64,000 nucleotides of DNA. It comes from CATQHW01 sp965243545 (lineage in GTDB: Bacteria; Spirochaetota; Spirochaetia; SZUA-6; Bin103). Shown piece by piece: positions 9,099-16,881 of this stretch. Each line of letters begins with the position of its first letter. Positions within the stretch are counted from its first letter, which is position 1. The stretch is taken from contig OZ251573.1 of NCBI GenBank assembly GCA_965243545.1, positions 4,030,001-4,094,000 on the forward strand. Reading direction: 5' to 3'. Under the pieces are notes generated by a model. The model ran no database searches. It was not told the DNA's origin and saw nothing but the letters and a program-made list of their open reading frames with translations. A program made the translations under genes and the position numbers.

Positions 9099-9785
9099 AT
9101 GAAACGTCTCGTGACGATCTTGGTACTCGGAGCGCTCGTGGCTCCACTCTCGTTCGCGCAGATGGAAGGCGGCATGATGGAAGACATGCACGTCTCCTAC
9201 ATGGGCGTCGACGTCTACACCGACGGCGGCACGTGGCAGGAAGTCGGCGGCCGGCTGGCGCAGACCGACGCCAACGCATGGTTGGCCGGCGCCATGGTCC
9301 CGGCCGGCATCCGGGGCAAGGCGGAGTACAGCTTCGACGTCTCCTACATCGGCGGTCTGGAAGACAACGCCATGGGCTTCGGCGCGATCGTGCCCGGCTT
9401 CGTGCTCGGTCTGGTGTGGGACCCGGAGAACCTGGGCGGTTCCGGGTTGCACGCGCAGGTGTACAACGACGCCGGTGAAATCCACGAGTACGCCGGCATC
9501 ACCTACAGCTTCGAGATCCCGTCGTCGATCATCGCCGGCATCACCGCCCAGACGGTGATGAGCACGCCGCTGACGGTCCGCATCCGCATCGATTCCGGCA
9601 ACGGCAACGTGTGGGTCAAGGACCCGTTCGACGAGGTCACGTGGTGGACGTTCACCCTGGGTCAGTCGCTGGAGGACGAAGGCCACAACATGATCGGCGT
9701 CGGCACCACCTCGGTGGCGGCCAGCTTCGGCAGCTTCTCCGCCACCCCCATGATGATGGACTCCATGATGATGGGGTCGATGTAG
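9099..9785 (+). CDS. Exported methionine-rich protein of unknown function
   Basis: Starting at ATG 9099, which has an AAAGAGG site 11 bases upstream, the 228-residue product has a clean signal peptide (MKRLVTILVLGALVAPLSFA, cleavage after AQ likely). The mature protein opens with QMEGGMMEDMH and ends with PMMMDSMMMGSM. Between these are many alternating hydrophobic strands (YSFDVSYIGG, YAGITYSFEIP, LTVRIRIDSG, WWTFTLGQSL), suggesting a small beta-sandwich. I recognise no family. Clustered Met residues at both ends recall periplasmic copper- or silver-binding proteins, but this is only an analogy. It stands alone, with its own candidate promoter and a strong intrinsic terminator, implying a discrete and possibly abundant product. 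Confidence 0.75.
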   Translation: MKRLVTILVLGALVAPLSFAQMEGGMMEDMHVSYMGVDVYTDGGTWQEVGGRLAQTDANAWLAGAMVPAGIRGKAEYSFDVSYIGGLEDNAMGFGAIVPGFVLGLVWDPENLGGSGLHAQVYNDAGEIHEYAGITYSFEIPSSIIAGITAQTVMSTPLTVRIRIDSGNGNVWVKDPFDEVTWWTFTLGQSLEDEGHNMIGVGTTSVAASFGSFSATPMMMDSMMMGSM

Positions 9786-9811
9786 CCGGACGCGCGGGCT
9801 ACCGACTTCGA

Positions 9812-9841
9812 GGCCGTCGCCCCCGTGGCGGCGGCCTTTTT
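9812..9841 (+). terminator. Rho-independent terminator
   Basis: A 10-bp G+C stem (GGCCGTCGCC / GGCGGCGGCC, one wobble pair) with a five-base loop is followed directly by five T, 26 bases after the stop of the Met-rich protein gene. This is the clearest intrinsic terminator in the window. Confidence 0.85.
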
Positions 9842-9868
9842 GTGTGCGCGCTCCCCGGCCCGGCGCGG

Positions 9869-10927
9869 CTACCCGTTGCGGACGTTCCACGCCTCGGCGC
9901 GGCGCATGAAGACGGCGGGATCGGCGCGCCACTCGGCGTAGCCGATGGCGCGCCGGTCGGTGAGCCAGTCGATCCGGTCGTCCAGGCAGGCGATCAGGCC
10001 GGCGTCGCCGGCGTCGATCGCCATGCCGCCCCACTCGACGCGGTCGTCGAGCGCGGCGACCACCAGATCACCGCCGGAGTCGTGCGCGGCGTCGCTGTTG
10101 CCGATCTCGCCGCGCGCTACCGCGTCGATCCGGCCGTCGCGCAGCGCGCCGATCAGGTCCCGTTCACCCAGGTCGTCGCCCAGGTAGACGATCTGCGGCA
10201 TGGCGGCGGAAGGCGGGCGCAGGCGGAGCCGCTTGGCCAGGAGCGGCGACTCGCCGCTGGCCGTGACATAGTAGTCGGCGCTGCCGTCGGCGACCACCGT
10301 GCCGGCCGGCGTCTCGACCCGCACCCCGGCCGCCAGCACCCCGTCCCGGCCGGTCAATCCGGTCAGCTCCAGCAGGCGCGCTTCGCCGGTGGTGTTGGCC
10401 AGGACGCCGACGGTGACGCGGTCGGTCAGCCGGTCGTAGCCGGCCAGCCGCTCCGCGTCGGCGGCGCGCGTCAGCAGGCTCTGGCGGAAGGCGACGTAGC
10501 CGGTCGAGAAGGCGACGACCTGCGCGCCGCCGGCGTCGCGCGTCCTGGAGTCGAGGATGGTGATGCCGCCGCTGACGACGTCGTACTCCGGGCCGGCCGG
10601 CCGCAGCCAGATGTCGTCCCAGGGCGCGATGCCGCTACGGACAAAGGAGAGACCGGTGTTCCGCATCGCCTCCAGGGCGGTCACCAGATCGGCCTCGAAA
10701 CCCCGGTGCGTGTCGAAGCCCGGCGCGTCCGGGTCCGGGTCCGCGCTGTAGCTGACCGGCGCGAAGAAGGCGTAGAAGCCGAGCCGCAGCTCGGCGCCGT
10801 CCGCGCACGCCTGCGGGGAACCGTGCGCGTCGCCCGCCGCCGGCGGCGCAAGCGCGAACACGCACGCCAGGCACAGGGCCGCCGCGACGGTGAGCCGGAA
10901 CCGATTCCGTGTCGTCGTCGTTGCCAT
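9869..10927 (-). CDS. Periplasmic amino-acid-type substrate-binding protein (SBP_bac_3)
   Basis: 352 residues with an N-terminal signal segment (LTVAAALCLACVFALAPPAAG). The mature part follows the family pattern: LRLGFYAFFAPVSY, RGFEADLVTALEAM, then WDDIWLRPAGPEYDVVSGGITI and a second lobe with GVLANTTGEARL and DGRIDAVARGEIGN. It probably captures an amino acid or small organic solute in the periplasm. No transporter membrane or ATPase gene is adjacent. The Cys in LACVF could be a lipobox, but it is poorly placed. Divergent from the suf operon. Confidence 0.8.
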   Translation of the reverse strand: MATTTTRNRFRLTVAAALCLACVFALAPPAAGDAHGSPQACADGAELRLGFYAFFAPVSYSADPDPDAPGFDTHRGFEADLVTALEAMRNTGLSFVRSGIAPWDDIWLRPAGPEYDVVSGGITILDSRTRDAGGAQVVAFSTGYVAFRQSLLTRAADAERLAGYDRLTDRVTVGVLANTTGEARLLELTGLTGRDGVLAAGVRVETPAGTVVADGSADYYVTASGESPLLAKRLRLRPPSAAMPQIVYLGDDLGERDLIGALRDGRIDAVARGEIGNSDAAHDSGGDLVVAALDDRVEWGGMAIDAGDAGLIACLDDRIDWLTDRRAIGYAEWRADPAVFMRRAEAWNVRNG

Positions 10928-11121
10928 GCGGTACGGTAGGGGAGCGCCGGAAGCGCGGCAACAGGCGCGGCGCCGGCTGCCGTCGGCGGCGCCGGTTGAC
11001 CGGCGGCCCGGCCGGCCGTAACTTCGAGTCGCTGGCGAGTGACGAGGACGACGAGCGGGAGATCCGGGAGCGAATCACCCGCAGCCAGGAGGCCATGAGC
11101 CTCCTGATCCAGGAGACCTGA
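10909..11121 (+). CDS. Possible small leader protein before sufB
   Basis: An open frame whose last ~33 codons (FESLASDEDDEREIRERITRS and onwards) use typical high-G+C3 codons, are acidic and look helical, and end in TGATG overlapping the sufB start. Its codons contain an AGGAG site for sufB, five bases before that start. The listed GTG start overlaps the divergent binding-protein gene and the first half is Arg-rich and unlikely, so a later start is more probable. No family is recognised. It may be a short coupled leader peptide or the decayed end of an older upstream gene such as a suf regulator. Confidence 0.3.
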   Translation: MSSSLPCGTVGERRKRGNRRGAGCRRRRRLTGGPAGRNFESLASDEDDEREIRERITRSQEAMSLLIQET

Positions 11122-12575
11122 TGGAAATCGTAGCGCACCGGCAGCAGAGCATCGACTACCGCGCCGGCTTTCACACCGAGGTAGAGACCGACCAGGTCCC
11201 CAAGGGGCTGTCGGCCGACACGGTGCGGCTGATCTCGGAAAAGAAGAACGAGCCGGCCTTCATGCTCGACTTCCGCCTGCGAGCCCTGCAGCGGTGGCAG
11301 GCGATGGAGGAACCGTGGTGGCGGTTCGTCGACTACCCGGCGATCGACTACCAGGACATACGCTACTACTCGGCCCCCAAGCAGGCGGGCGCCAAGCCGG
11401 AGGGCGACGGCCCGCGCACGCTGGACGACGTCGACCCCGAGGTGATCGCCACCTTTGAGCGGCTCGGCATTCCGCTGCTTGAGCAGAAACGGCTGATGGG
11501 CGTGGCGATCGACGCCGTGTTCGATTCGGTGTCGGTCGGCACCACCAACCAGGAGCGGCTCGAAGAGCTCGGCATCGTCTTCTGCTCGATGGGAGAGGCG
11601 GTGCAGCGGTGCCCGGAACTGATCGAGCGCTACCTCGGCTCGGTGGTGCCGCCGGCGGACAACTACTTCGCGGCGCTCAACTCGGCCGTCTTCACCGACG
11701 GATCGTTCTGCTACGTCCCGCGCGGCGTGCAGTGCCCGATCGACCTGTCGACCTACTTCCGCATCAACGCCGCCGAGACCGGGCAGTTCGAGCGCACCCT
11801 GCTGATCGCCGAGGAGGGGAGCTCCGTGAACTACGTCGAGGGCTGCACCGCCCCCATGCGGGACCGGAACCAGCTCCACGCCGCGGTGGTGGAGATCGTC
11901 GCGCTCGACGAGGCGACCGTGAACTACTCGACCGTGCAGAACTGGTACGCCGGCGACGAGCAGGGGCGCGGCGGCATCTACAACTTCGTCACCAAGCGCG
12001 GCCGGTGCGTGGGCCGGCGCTCCAAGGTGTCGTGGACGCAGGTAGAGGCCGGCGCCGCCATCACCTGGAAGTACCCCAGCGTGATCCTGTCCGGCGCCGA
12101 GTCGGTGGGCGAGTTCTACTCGGTCGCGCTCACCAACAACCGGATGCAGGCGGACACCGGCACCAAGATGATCCACGCCGGGCCGCGCACCACCAGCACC
12201 ATCATCTCCAAGGGCATCTCCGCCGACCGGTCGGTCAACAGCTACCGCGGTCAGGTGCGCATCCAGCCCGGCGCCGAAGGGGCGCGCAACTTCACCCAGT
12301 GCGACTCGATGCTGGTCGGCGACCGGTGCGTCGCCAACACCTTCCCGTCGATCGAAGTGCGCAACCCGACCGCCACCGTCGAACACGAAGCGTCCACCTC
12401 CAAGATCGGCGCCGATCAGCTCTTCTACCTGGCGACGCGCGGCATCGACGCCGAAGGCGCGCTTTCGCTGCTGATCAACGGCTTCTGCAAGGAAGTGTTT
12501 CGCAAGCTGCCGCTGGAGTTTTCGGTAGAGGCGGTCAAGCTGTTGGAGATGAAACTCGAAGGGAGCGTCGGCTGA
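11121..12575 (+). CDS. sufB: Fe-S cluster assembly protein SufB
   Basis: 484 residues, full length. SufB is the scaffold subunit of the SufBC2D complex that builds Fe-S clusters. Recognisable family segments include QRWQAMEEPWW, DSVSVGTTNQERL, CSMGEAVQRCPELIERYLGSVVP, SFCYVPRGVQCPIDLSTYF, and the core beta-helix GRGGIYNFVTKRGRCVGRRS. The conserved C-terminal Cys region reads GARNFTQCDSMLVG, followed by NPTATVEHEASTSKIGADQLFYL. The ATG overlaps the preceding small frame and an AGGAG site lies just upstream. First gene of a tightly coupled suf operon. Confidence 0.97.
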   Translation: MEIVAHRQQSIDYRAGFHTEVETDQVPKGLSADTVRLISEKKNEPAFMLDFRLRALQRWQAMEEPWWRFVDYPAIDYQDIRYYSAPKQAGAKPEGDGPRTLDDVDPEVIATFERLGIPLLEQKRLMGVAIDAVFDSVSVGTTNQERLEELGIVFCSMGEAVQRCPELIERYLGSVVPPADNYFAALNSAVFTDGSFCYVPRGVQCPIDLSTYFRINAAETGQFERTLLIAEEGSSVNYVEGCTAPMRDRNQLHAAVVEIVALDEATVNYSTVQNWYAGDEQGRGGIYNFVTKRGRCVGRRSKVSWTQVEAGAAITWKYPSVILSGAESVGEFYSVALTNNRMQADTGTKMIHAGPRTTSTIISKGISADRSVNSYRGQVRIQPGAEGARNFTQCDSMLVGDRCVANTFPSIEVRNPTATVEHEASTSKIGADQLFYLATRGIDAEGALSLLINGFCKEVFRKLPLEFSVEAVKLLEMKLEGSVG

Positions 12576-13375
12576 TGCTTGCGGTGCGCGGCCTGGCGGT
12601 CGCCATCGGCGACACCCCGATCCTGCACGGCGTCGACCTCGACGTCGGCGCGGGCGAGGTGCACGCGATCATGGGCCCCAACGGTTCCGGCAAGAGCACG
12701 CTGGCGCGGGTGATCGGCGGCCACCCCGACTACCGGGTCACGGCCGGCAGCATGGAGTACGAAGTCAACCTGCGCCCGCGCGACCTGGCGTCGATGGATG
12801 CCGACCAGCGCGCCCGCGAGGGGATCTTCATCAGCTTCCAGTACCCGATCGAGATTCCCGGCGTCTCCAACGCGGTCTTTCTGCGCGCCGCCTACAACCA
12901 GATCAGCCGCCACAACGGCCTGCCGGAGCTTGACCCGTACGACTTCAACCAGTTCCTGCGGCAGAAAGCGCGCTCGGTCGGCATTGACGAGAGCTTTGTC
13001 GACCGCGATCTCAACGTCGACTTCTCCGGGGGGGAAAAGAAGCGGAACGAGATACTGCAGATGGCGGTCCTGTCGCCCCGCTTGGCGATCCTGGATGAGA
13101 CCGACTCCGGGCTCGACATCGACTCGTTGCGCGCGGTGGCCAAGAGCATCGAGACGTTGCGCACGGAACAGAACGCGATCGTGCTGATCACCCATTACCA
13201 GCGCCTGCTCGACCACGTCACCCCCGACCGGGTGCACGTCCTGTCGGGCGGCTGCATGGTCCGCTCCGGCGGCGCGGAGCTGGCGCGGGAGGTGGAGCGG
13301 CGCGGCTACGACTGGCTGGCCCCGGCCGGTGCGACGGCCGAGGCAGCGCCTGCGGAGGCGGCGGCAACGGCATGA
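12575..13375 (+). CDS. sufC: Fe-S cluster assembly ATPase SufC
   Basis: 266 residues. ABC-type cytosolic ATPase with Walker A GPNGSGKS at residues 34-41, Q-loop in FISFQYPIEIPG, signature FSGGEKKRNEI near residue 150, Walker B LAILDETDSGLD, and H-loop in LITHYQRLL. Together with SufB and SufD it drives conformational change during cluster assembly. The start overlaps the sufB stop as TGATG. The last ~15 residues are Ala-rich and unusual but short. Confidence 0.97.
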   Translation: MLAVRGLAVAIGDTPILHGVDLDVGAGEVHAIMGPNGSGKSTLARVIGGHPDYRVTAGSMEYEVNLRPRDLASMDADQRAREGIFISFQYPIEIPGVSNAVFLRAAYNQISRHNGLPELDPYDFNQFLRQKARSVGIDESFVDRDLNVDFSGGEKKRNEILQMAVLSPRLAILDETDSGLDIDSLRAVAKSIETLRTEQNAIVLITHYQRLLDHVTPDRVHVLSGGCMVRSGGAELAREVERRGYDWLAPAGATAEAAPAEAAATA

Positions 13376-14595
13376 CCGTGGCCGAACAGGCGCGCGCCTG
13401 GACCGCTGATCTGGTCGAGCGCGCCCGCCGCTTCGACGCCGCGCACGGCGGGCCGCCCTGGTTGCGCGAGCTGCGCGCGGCCGGCCGCGAACGCCTGGCC
13501 GCGCACGGCCTGCCGCTGGCCCGCGACGAGGCGTGGACCTACACCAACGTGCGGCCGGTGCTGCGCGAACGGTTCCGGGCCGCCGACGGGCCGGAGGACG
13601 GTACGGACGGCGCCGGCGGCTGGCGGCCGCTGGCGGCGGCGCCGCCGGTGCGGAGCGCGGTCGGCGACTACCCCCAGCACGCCTTTACCGCCATCAATCA
13701 GGCGTTCGCCCGCTCCGGCATGACGGTGAGCGTGACCGCTGGCCGGCCGCGCCGCATAGAGATCGTGCACCGCCGCCGTCCGCGCGCCGATGGCGGGACG
13801 CTGTACGCCGACGCGGTCCGCGTGGAGGTGGCGAGCGGGGCGCGCGCCACGGTGGTGGAGCGCTGGGAACCGGCGGAACGCGCCGGCGATGACGGCGCGC
13901 CGGCCGCCGCCCTGCACGTGCCGGCCGCCGACTTGGTGATCGCGCCGGGCGCCGCGCTCCGCTATTACCGGCTGGCGGCCGACGACCCGCAGGGGTTCGG
14001 GTTCGGATCGTTGCGCGCCGCGGTCACCGCCGGCGCCGAGCTCGACTTGGTGCTGGTCGGCGGCGGCATGGCGATCGAGCGGACCGAGGTGACGGTCGCG
14101 CTGCTCGACGGCGGCGCGCGCGCGCGGCTGGGCGGCGCGGCCGTGCTGTCCGGCGCAGCCCACGGCGCCATTCACACCTGCGTGCAGCACCGGGCGCCCG
14201 ACTGCGCGAGCGATCAACTCTTCAAGGCGGTGCTGCTCGACCGGGCGCACTCCGCGTTCCAGGGCACGATAGCGGTCGACCGGACCGCGCAGGGGACCGA
14301 CGCCTTTCAGCTGAGCAAGACCCTGCTGCTCGACCCGGCGGCGCGCACCGACGCGCGGCCGCAGCTCCGCATCGGCGCCGACCAGGTGCGCTGCACGCAC
14401 GGCGCCACCTCCGGACCGCTCGCCCCGGAGCAGCTCCACTACCTGCAGAGCCGCGGCATCCCGCCCGGCCAGGCGACCGGCATGCTGGTGCGCGGCTTTC
14501 TGGACGAGGTCGGCCGCAGGATCGAGGCGCCGGAGGCCGGGGCGCTCCTGCAGGCACAGGTCGACCGCGGCTTGGCGCCGCTGGAAGCCGCGTGA
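13372..14595 (+). CDS. sufD: Fe-S cluster assembly protein SufD
   Basis: 407 residues, homologous to SufB in its C-terminal beta-helix. Evidence includes the N-terminal LPLARDEAWTYTNVRPVL element, the late CVQHRAPDCASDQLFKAVL, and the signature GADQVRCTHGATSGPLAPEQ near residue 340, with the conserved His of the SufBD interface. SufD pairs with SufB in the scaffold and is implicated in iron acquisition. It overlaps sufC by four bases (ATGA) and sufS by four. The N-terminal half diverges, as is usual for SufD. Confidence 0.95.
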   Translation: MTVAEQARAWTADLVERARRFDAAHGGPPWLRELRAAGRERLAAHGLPLARDEAWTYTNVRPVLRERFRAADGPEDGTDGAGGWRPLAAAPPVRSAVGDYPQHAFTAINQAFARSGMTVSVTAGRPRRIEIVHRRRPRADGGTLYADAVRVEVASGARATVVERWEPAERAGDDGAPAAALHVPAADLVIAPGAALRYYRLAADDPQGFGFGSLRAAVTAGAELDLVLVGGGMAIERTEVTVALLDGGARARLGGAAVLSGAAHGAIHTCVQHRAPDCASDQLFKAVLLDRAHSAFQGTIAVDRTAQGTDAFQLSKTLLLDPAARTDARPQLRIGADQVRCTHGATSGPLAPEQLHYLQSRGIPPGQATGMLVRGFLDEVGRRIEAPEAGALLQAQVDRGLAPLEAA

Positions 14596-15836
14596 CACCC
14601 GCCGCGGTCGATCGCGCGCCGGTCGACCTCGACGCCGTGCGCGGCGACTTCCCCATGCTGGGACGGCTGGTGCGCGGCCGGCCGCTCGCCTATCTCGACA
14701 ACGCGGCCACCACCCTCAAGCCCCGGCCGGTGATCGAAGCGGTCGCCGATCACTACCGGGCGGAGGTGGCCAACATCCACCGCGGCGTGCACTACCTGAG
14801 CCAACTCGCCACCGAGCGGTACGAGGCGGCGCGCGAACGGGTGCGCGATCTGATAGGAGCGCGCGAAACCGCGGAGATCATCTTTACGTCGGGGACGACC
14901 GCCTCGATCAACCTGGTCGCGCAGAGCTGGGGGGACGCCAACCTCAACGCCGGCGACGAGATCGTGGTGACCGAGATGGAGCATCACTCCAACATCGTGC
15001 CGTGGCAGATGGTATGCCGGCGCCGCGGCTGCGCGTTGCGCGTGCTGCCGATTCGGGATGACGGCGCGCTCGACCTGACGGCGTTGGAGCGGGTGCTGTC
15101 GCCGCGCACGCGGCTGCTGGCCGTCACGCTCGCCTCCAACGCCCTCGGCACGGTCAATCCGGTGGCCGACTTGGCGGCCGCCGCCCGGCGGCGCGGCGCC
15201 GCGGTGCTGGTCGACGCCGCGCAGGCGGTCGCGCACGCGCCGGTCGACGTGCAGGCGCTGGACTGCGACTTTCTGGCGTTCTCCGGCCACAAGCTGTACG
15301 GGCCGACCGGCGTCGGCGTGCTGTACGGGCGGCGCGAGGTGCTGGAGGACATGCCGCCGGTGGCCGGCGGCGGCGACATGATCCGCTCGGTCGCCTTCGA
15401 GGAAAGCACCTACGCCGACCTGCCCAACCGGCTGGAAGCCGGCACGCCCAACATCGCCGGCGTCATAGGTCTGGGGGCGGCGATCGACTACGTGCGGAGC
15501 CTCGGCTTTGCCTGGATCGAGGAGCGCGAGCAGGGTCTGCTGCGCGCCGCCACCAAGGCGGTCGGCGCGATCGACGGCGTGCGCGTCATCGGCGCCGCGC
15601 CGGACAAGGCGCCGGTCCTCTCCTTCATGGTGGGTGACATCCACCCGCACGATCTCGGCACCATCGCCGACGGCGCCGGGGTCGCCCTGCGCACCGGCCA
15701 CCACTGCGCGCAGCCGGTGATGCGGCGCTTCGGCGTGCCGGCCACGTCGCGCGCGTCGTTTGCGTTCTACAATACGGAGTCCGAGATCGACGCGCTGGTG
15801 CGCGCGATCTACCGCTGCATGGAGGTATTCGCGTGA
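14592..15836 (+). CDS. sufS: Cysteine desulfurase SufS
   Basis: 414-residue PLP-dependent enzyme that removes sulfur from cysteine and holds it as persulfide. Visible landmarks: YLDNAATTLKPRPV near the start, the PLP-phosphate loop TSGTTASINLVAQ, EMEHHSNIVPWQ, the Schiff-base lysine in FSGHKLYGPTG (about residue 232), and the persulfide cysteine in RTGHHCAQPVM (about residue 366). It is a group II (SufS) rather than IscS enzyme, fitting the SufU gene that follows with a four-base overlap. The GTG start overlaps sufD. Confidence 0.96.
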   Translation: MTPAAVDRAPVDLDAVRGDFPMLGRLVRGRPLAYLDNAATTLKPRPVIEAVADHYRAEVANIHRGVHYLSQLATERYEAARERVRDLIGARETAEIIFTSGTTASINLVAQSWGDANLNAGDEIVVTEMEHHSNIVPWQMVCRRRGCALRVLPIRDDGALDLTALERVLSPRTRLLAVTLASNALGTVNPVADLAAAARRRGAAVLVDAAQAVAHAPVDVQALDCDFLAFSGHKLYGPTGVGVLYGRREVLEDMPPVAGGGDMIRSVAFEESTYADLPNRLEAGTPNIAGVIGLGAAIDYVRSLGFAWIEEREQGLLRAATKAVGAIDGVRVIGAAPDKAPVLSFMVGDIHPHDLGTIADGAGVALRTGHHCAQPVMRRFGVPATSRASFAFYNTESEIDALVRAIYRCMEVFA

Positions 15837-16285
15837 GCGACAGCGCTGAGCTGTATCAGCAGGTGATTCTGGAACACAACCGCAGTCCGCGCAACTACGG
15901 GCCGCTCGCGGAAGCGACGCACAACGCCGAGGGCGACAACCCGTTGTGCGGCGACCGCTTCACGATCGACCTGCGCGTCGGCGGCGACGGCAAGGTGGCG
16001 GCCATCGGCTTCTACGGAGCGGGGTGCGCCATCTCCAAGGCGTCCGCGTCGCTGATGACGGAGACGGTGACCGGCATGAGCGCGGCCGAGGTGAACGATC
16101 TGTTCGAGCGGTTTCACGATCTGGTGCGCGGCCGCCTGGACCCGGCGCGCCACGCCGAGCTCGGCAAGCTGCAGGTCTTTTCCGGCATCTGGGAGTATCC
16201 GGCGCGGGTGAAGTGCGCGATACTGTCGTGGCACGCCCTGTGCAGCGCGCTGTCCGGCGGCGGCGCGGTCACCACCGAGAGCTGA
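15833..16285 (+). CDS. sufU: SufU-type sulfur-transfer/scaffold protein
   Basis: 150 residues. Shows the three conserved SufU/IscU-type cysteines in PLCGDRF, GAGCAISKASASLM and PARVKCAILSW, and the GxRxKC-like arrangement with the insertion typical of SufU between the second and third. SufU accepts sulfur from SufS via a Zn site in Gram-positive systems and passes it to SufBCD. GTG start overlapping sufS by four bases (GTGA). Confidence 0.93.
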   Translation: MSDSAELYQQVILEHNRSPRNYGPLAEATHNAEGDNPLCGDRFTIDLRVGGDGKVAAIGFYGAGCAISKASASLMTETVTGMSAAEVNDLFERFHDLVRGRLDPARHAELGKLQVFSGIWEYPARVKCAILSWHALCSALSGGGAVTTES

Positions 16286-16299
16286 AAGGAGCGCCCGCC

Positions 16300-16854
16300 G
16301 TGCCCGTAGCGATTCTGACGCAGTTCACGCCCAATCCGAACGCCATGAAGTTCATCCTCAATCTGGACGTCAAGAGCGCCGGCAAGGTCACCTTCGAGGC
16401 GCCGGAGCAGGCGCGCGGCGTGCCGCTGGTGGAACGGCTGTTCGAGCTCCCCTACGTCCGGCAGGTCCACCTGTTCGAGAACGTCATTACCGTCAGCAAG
16501 GACGACTCCGCCGAGTGGCCGGCCGCCGCCGACCGGATCAAGGAGATCGCCGCGCGGGAGATTCCCGATCACGACCCCGACTTCGTCCCGTCCGAACCGG
16601 AGCGGAGCCGCGATGACCTGCCCGACGACGTACGGGCGATCGAGGAGGTGCTCGACCGCACCGTGCGCCCCTACCTGCAGGGGGACGGCGGCGACCTCGA
16701 CGTGCTGGCCTATGAGAACAAGCGGGTGGTGGTCAACTACCAGGGGGCCTGCGGAAGCTGTCCCGCCTCTGAGTCCGGTACGCTCGCCGCCATCCAGGGA
16801 ATACTGCGCGACGAGGTGGACCCGGAGATCGAAGTCGTCTCCGCCACGCTGTAA
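16300..16854 (+). CDS. Nfu-type Fe-S carrier (NfuN + NifU C-terminal domains)
   Basis: 184 residues. The first ~90 form the Nfu N-terminal (Scaffold_Nfu/NifU_N) domain, with FTPNPNAMKFILNLDV and VHLFENVITVSKDD. The C-terminal ~75 residues are a NifU-like domain with the cluster-binding CGSC motif in YQGACGSCPASESGTL. It would ferry assembled clusters to target proteins. GTG start at 16300 has an AAAGGAG site nine bases upstream and lies 14 bases after sufU, so it closes the suf operon. Confidence 0.92.
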   Translation: MPVAILTQFTPNPNAMKFILNLDVKSAGKVTFEAPEQARGVPLVERLFELPYVRQVHLFENVITVSKDDSAEWPAAADRIKEIAAREIPDHDPDFVPSEPERSRDDLPDDVRAIEEVLDRTVRPYLQGDGGDLDVLAYENKRVVVNYQGACGSCPASESGTLAAIQGILRDEVDPEIEVVSATL

Positions 16855-16881
16855 CCGGGCGCGACCGCGCGGAGTCCGAGG

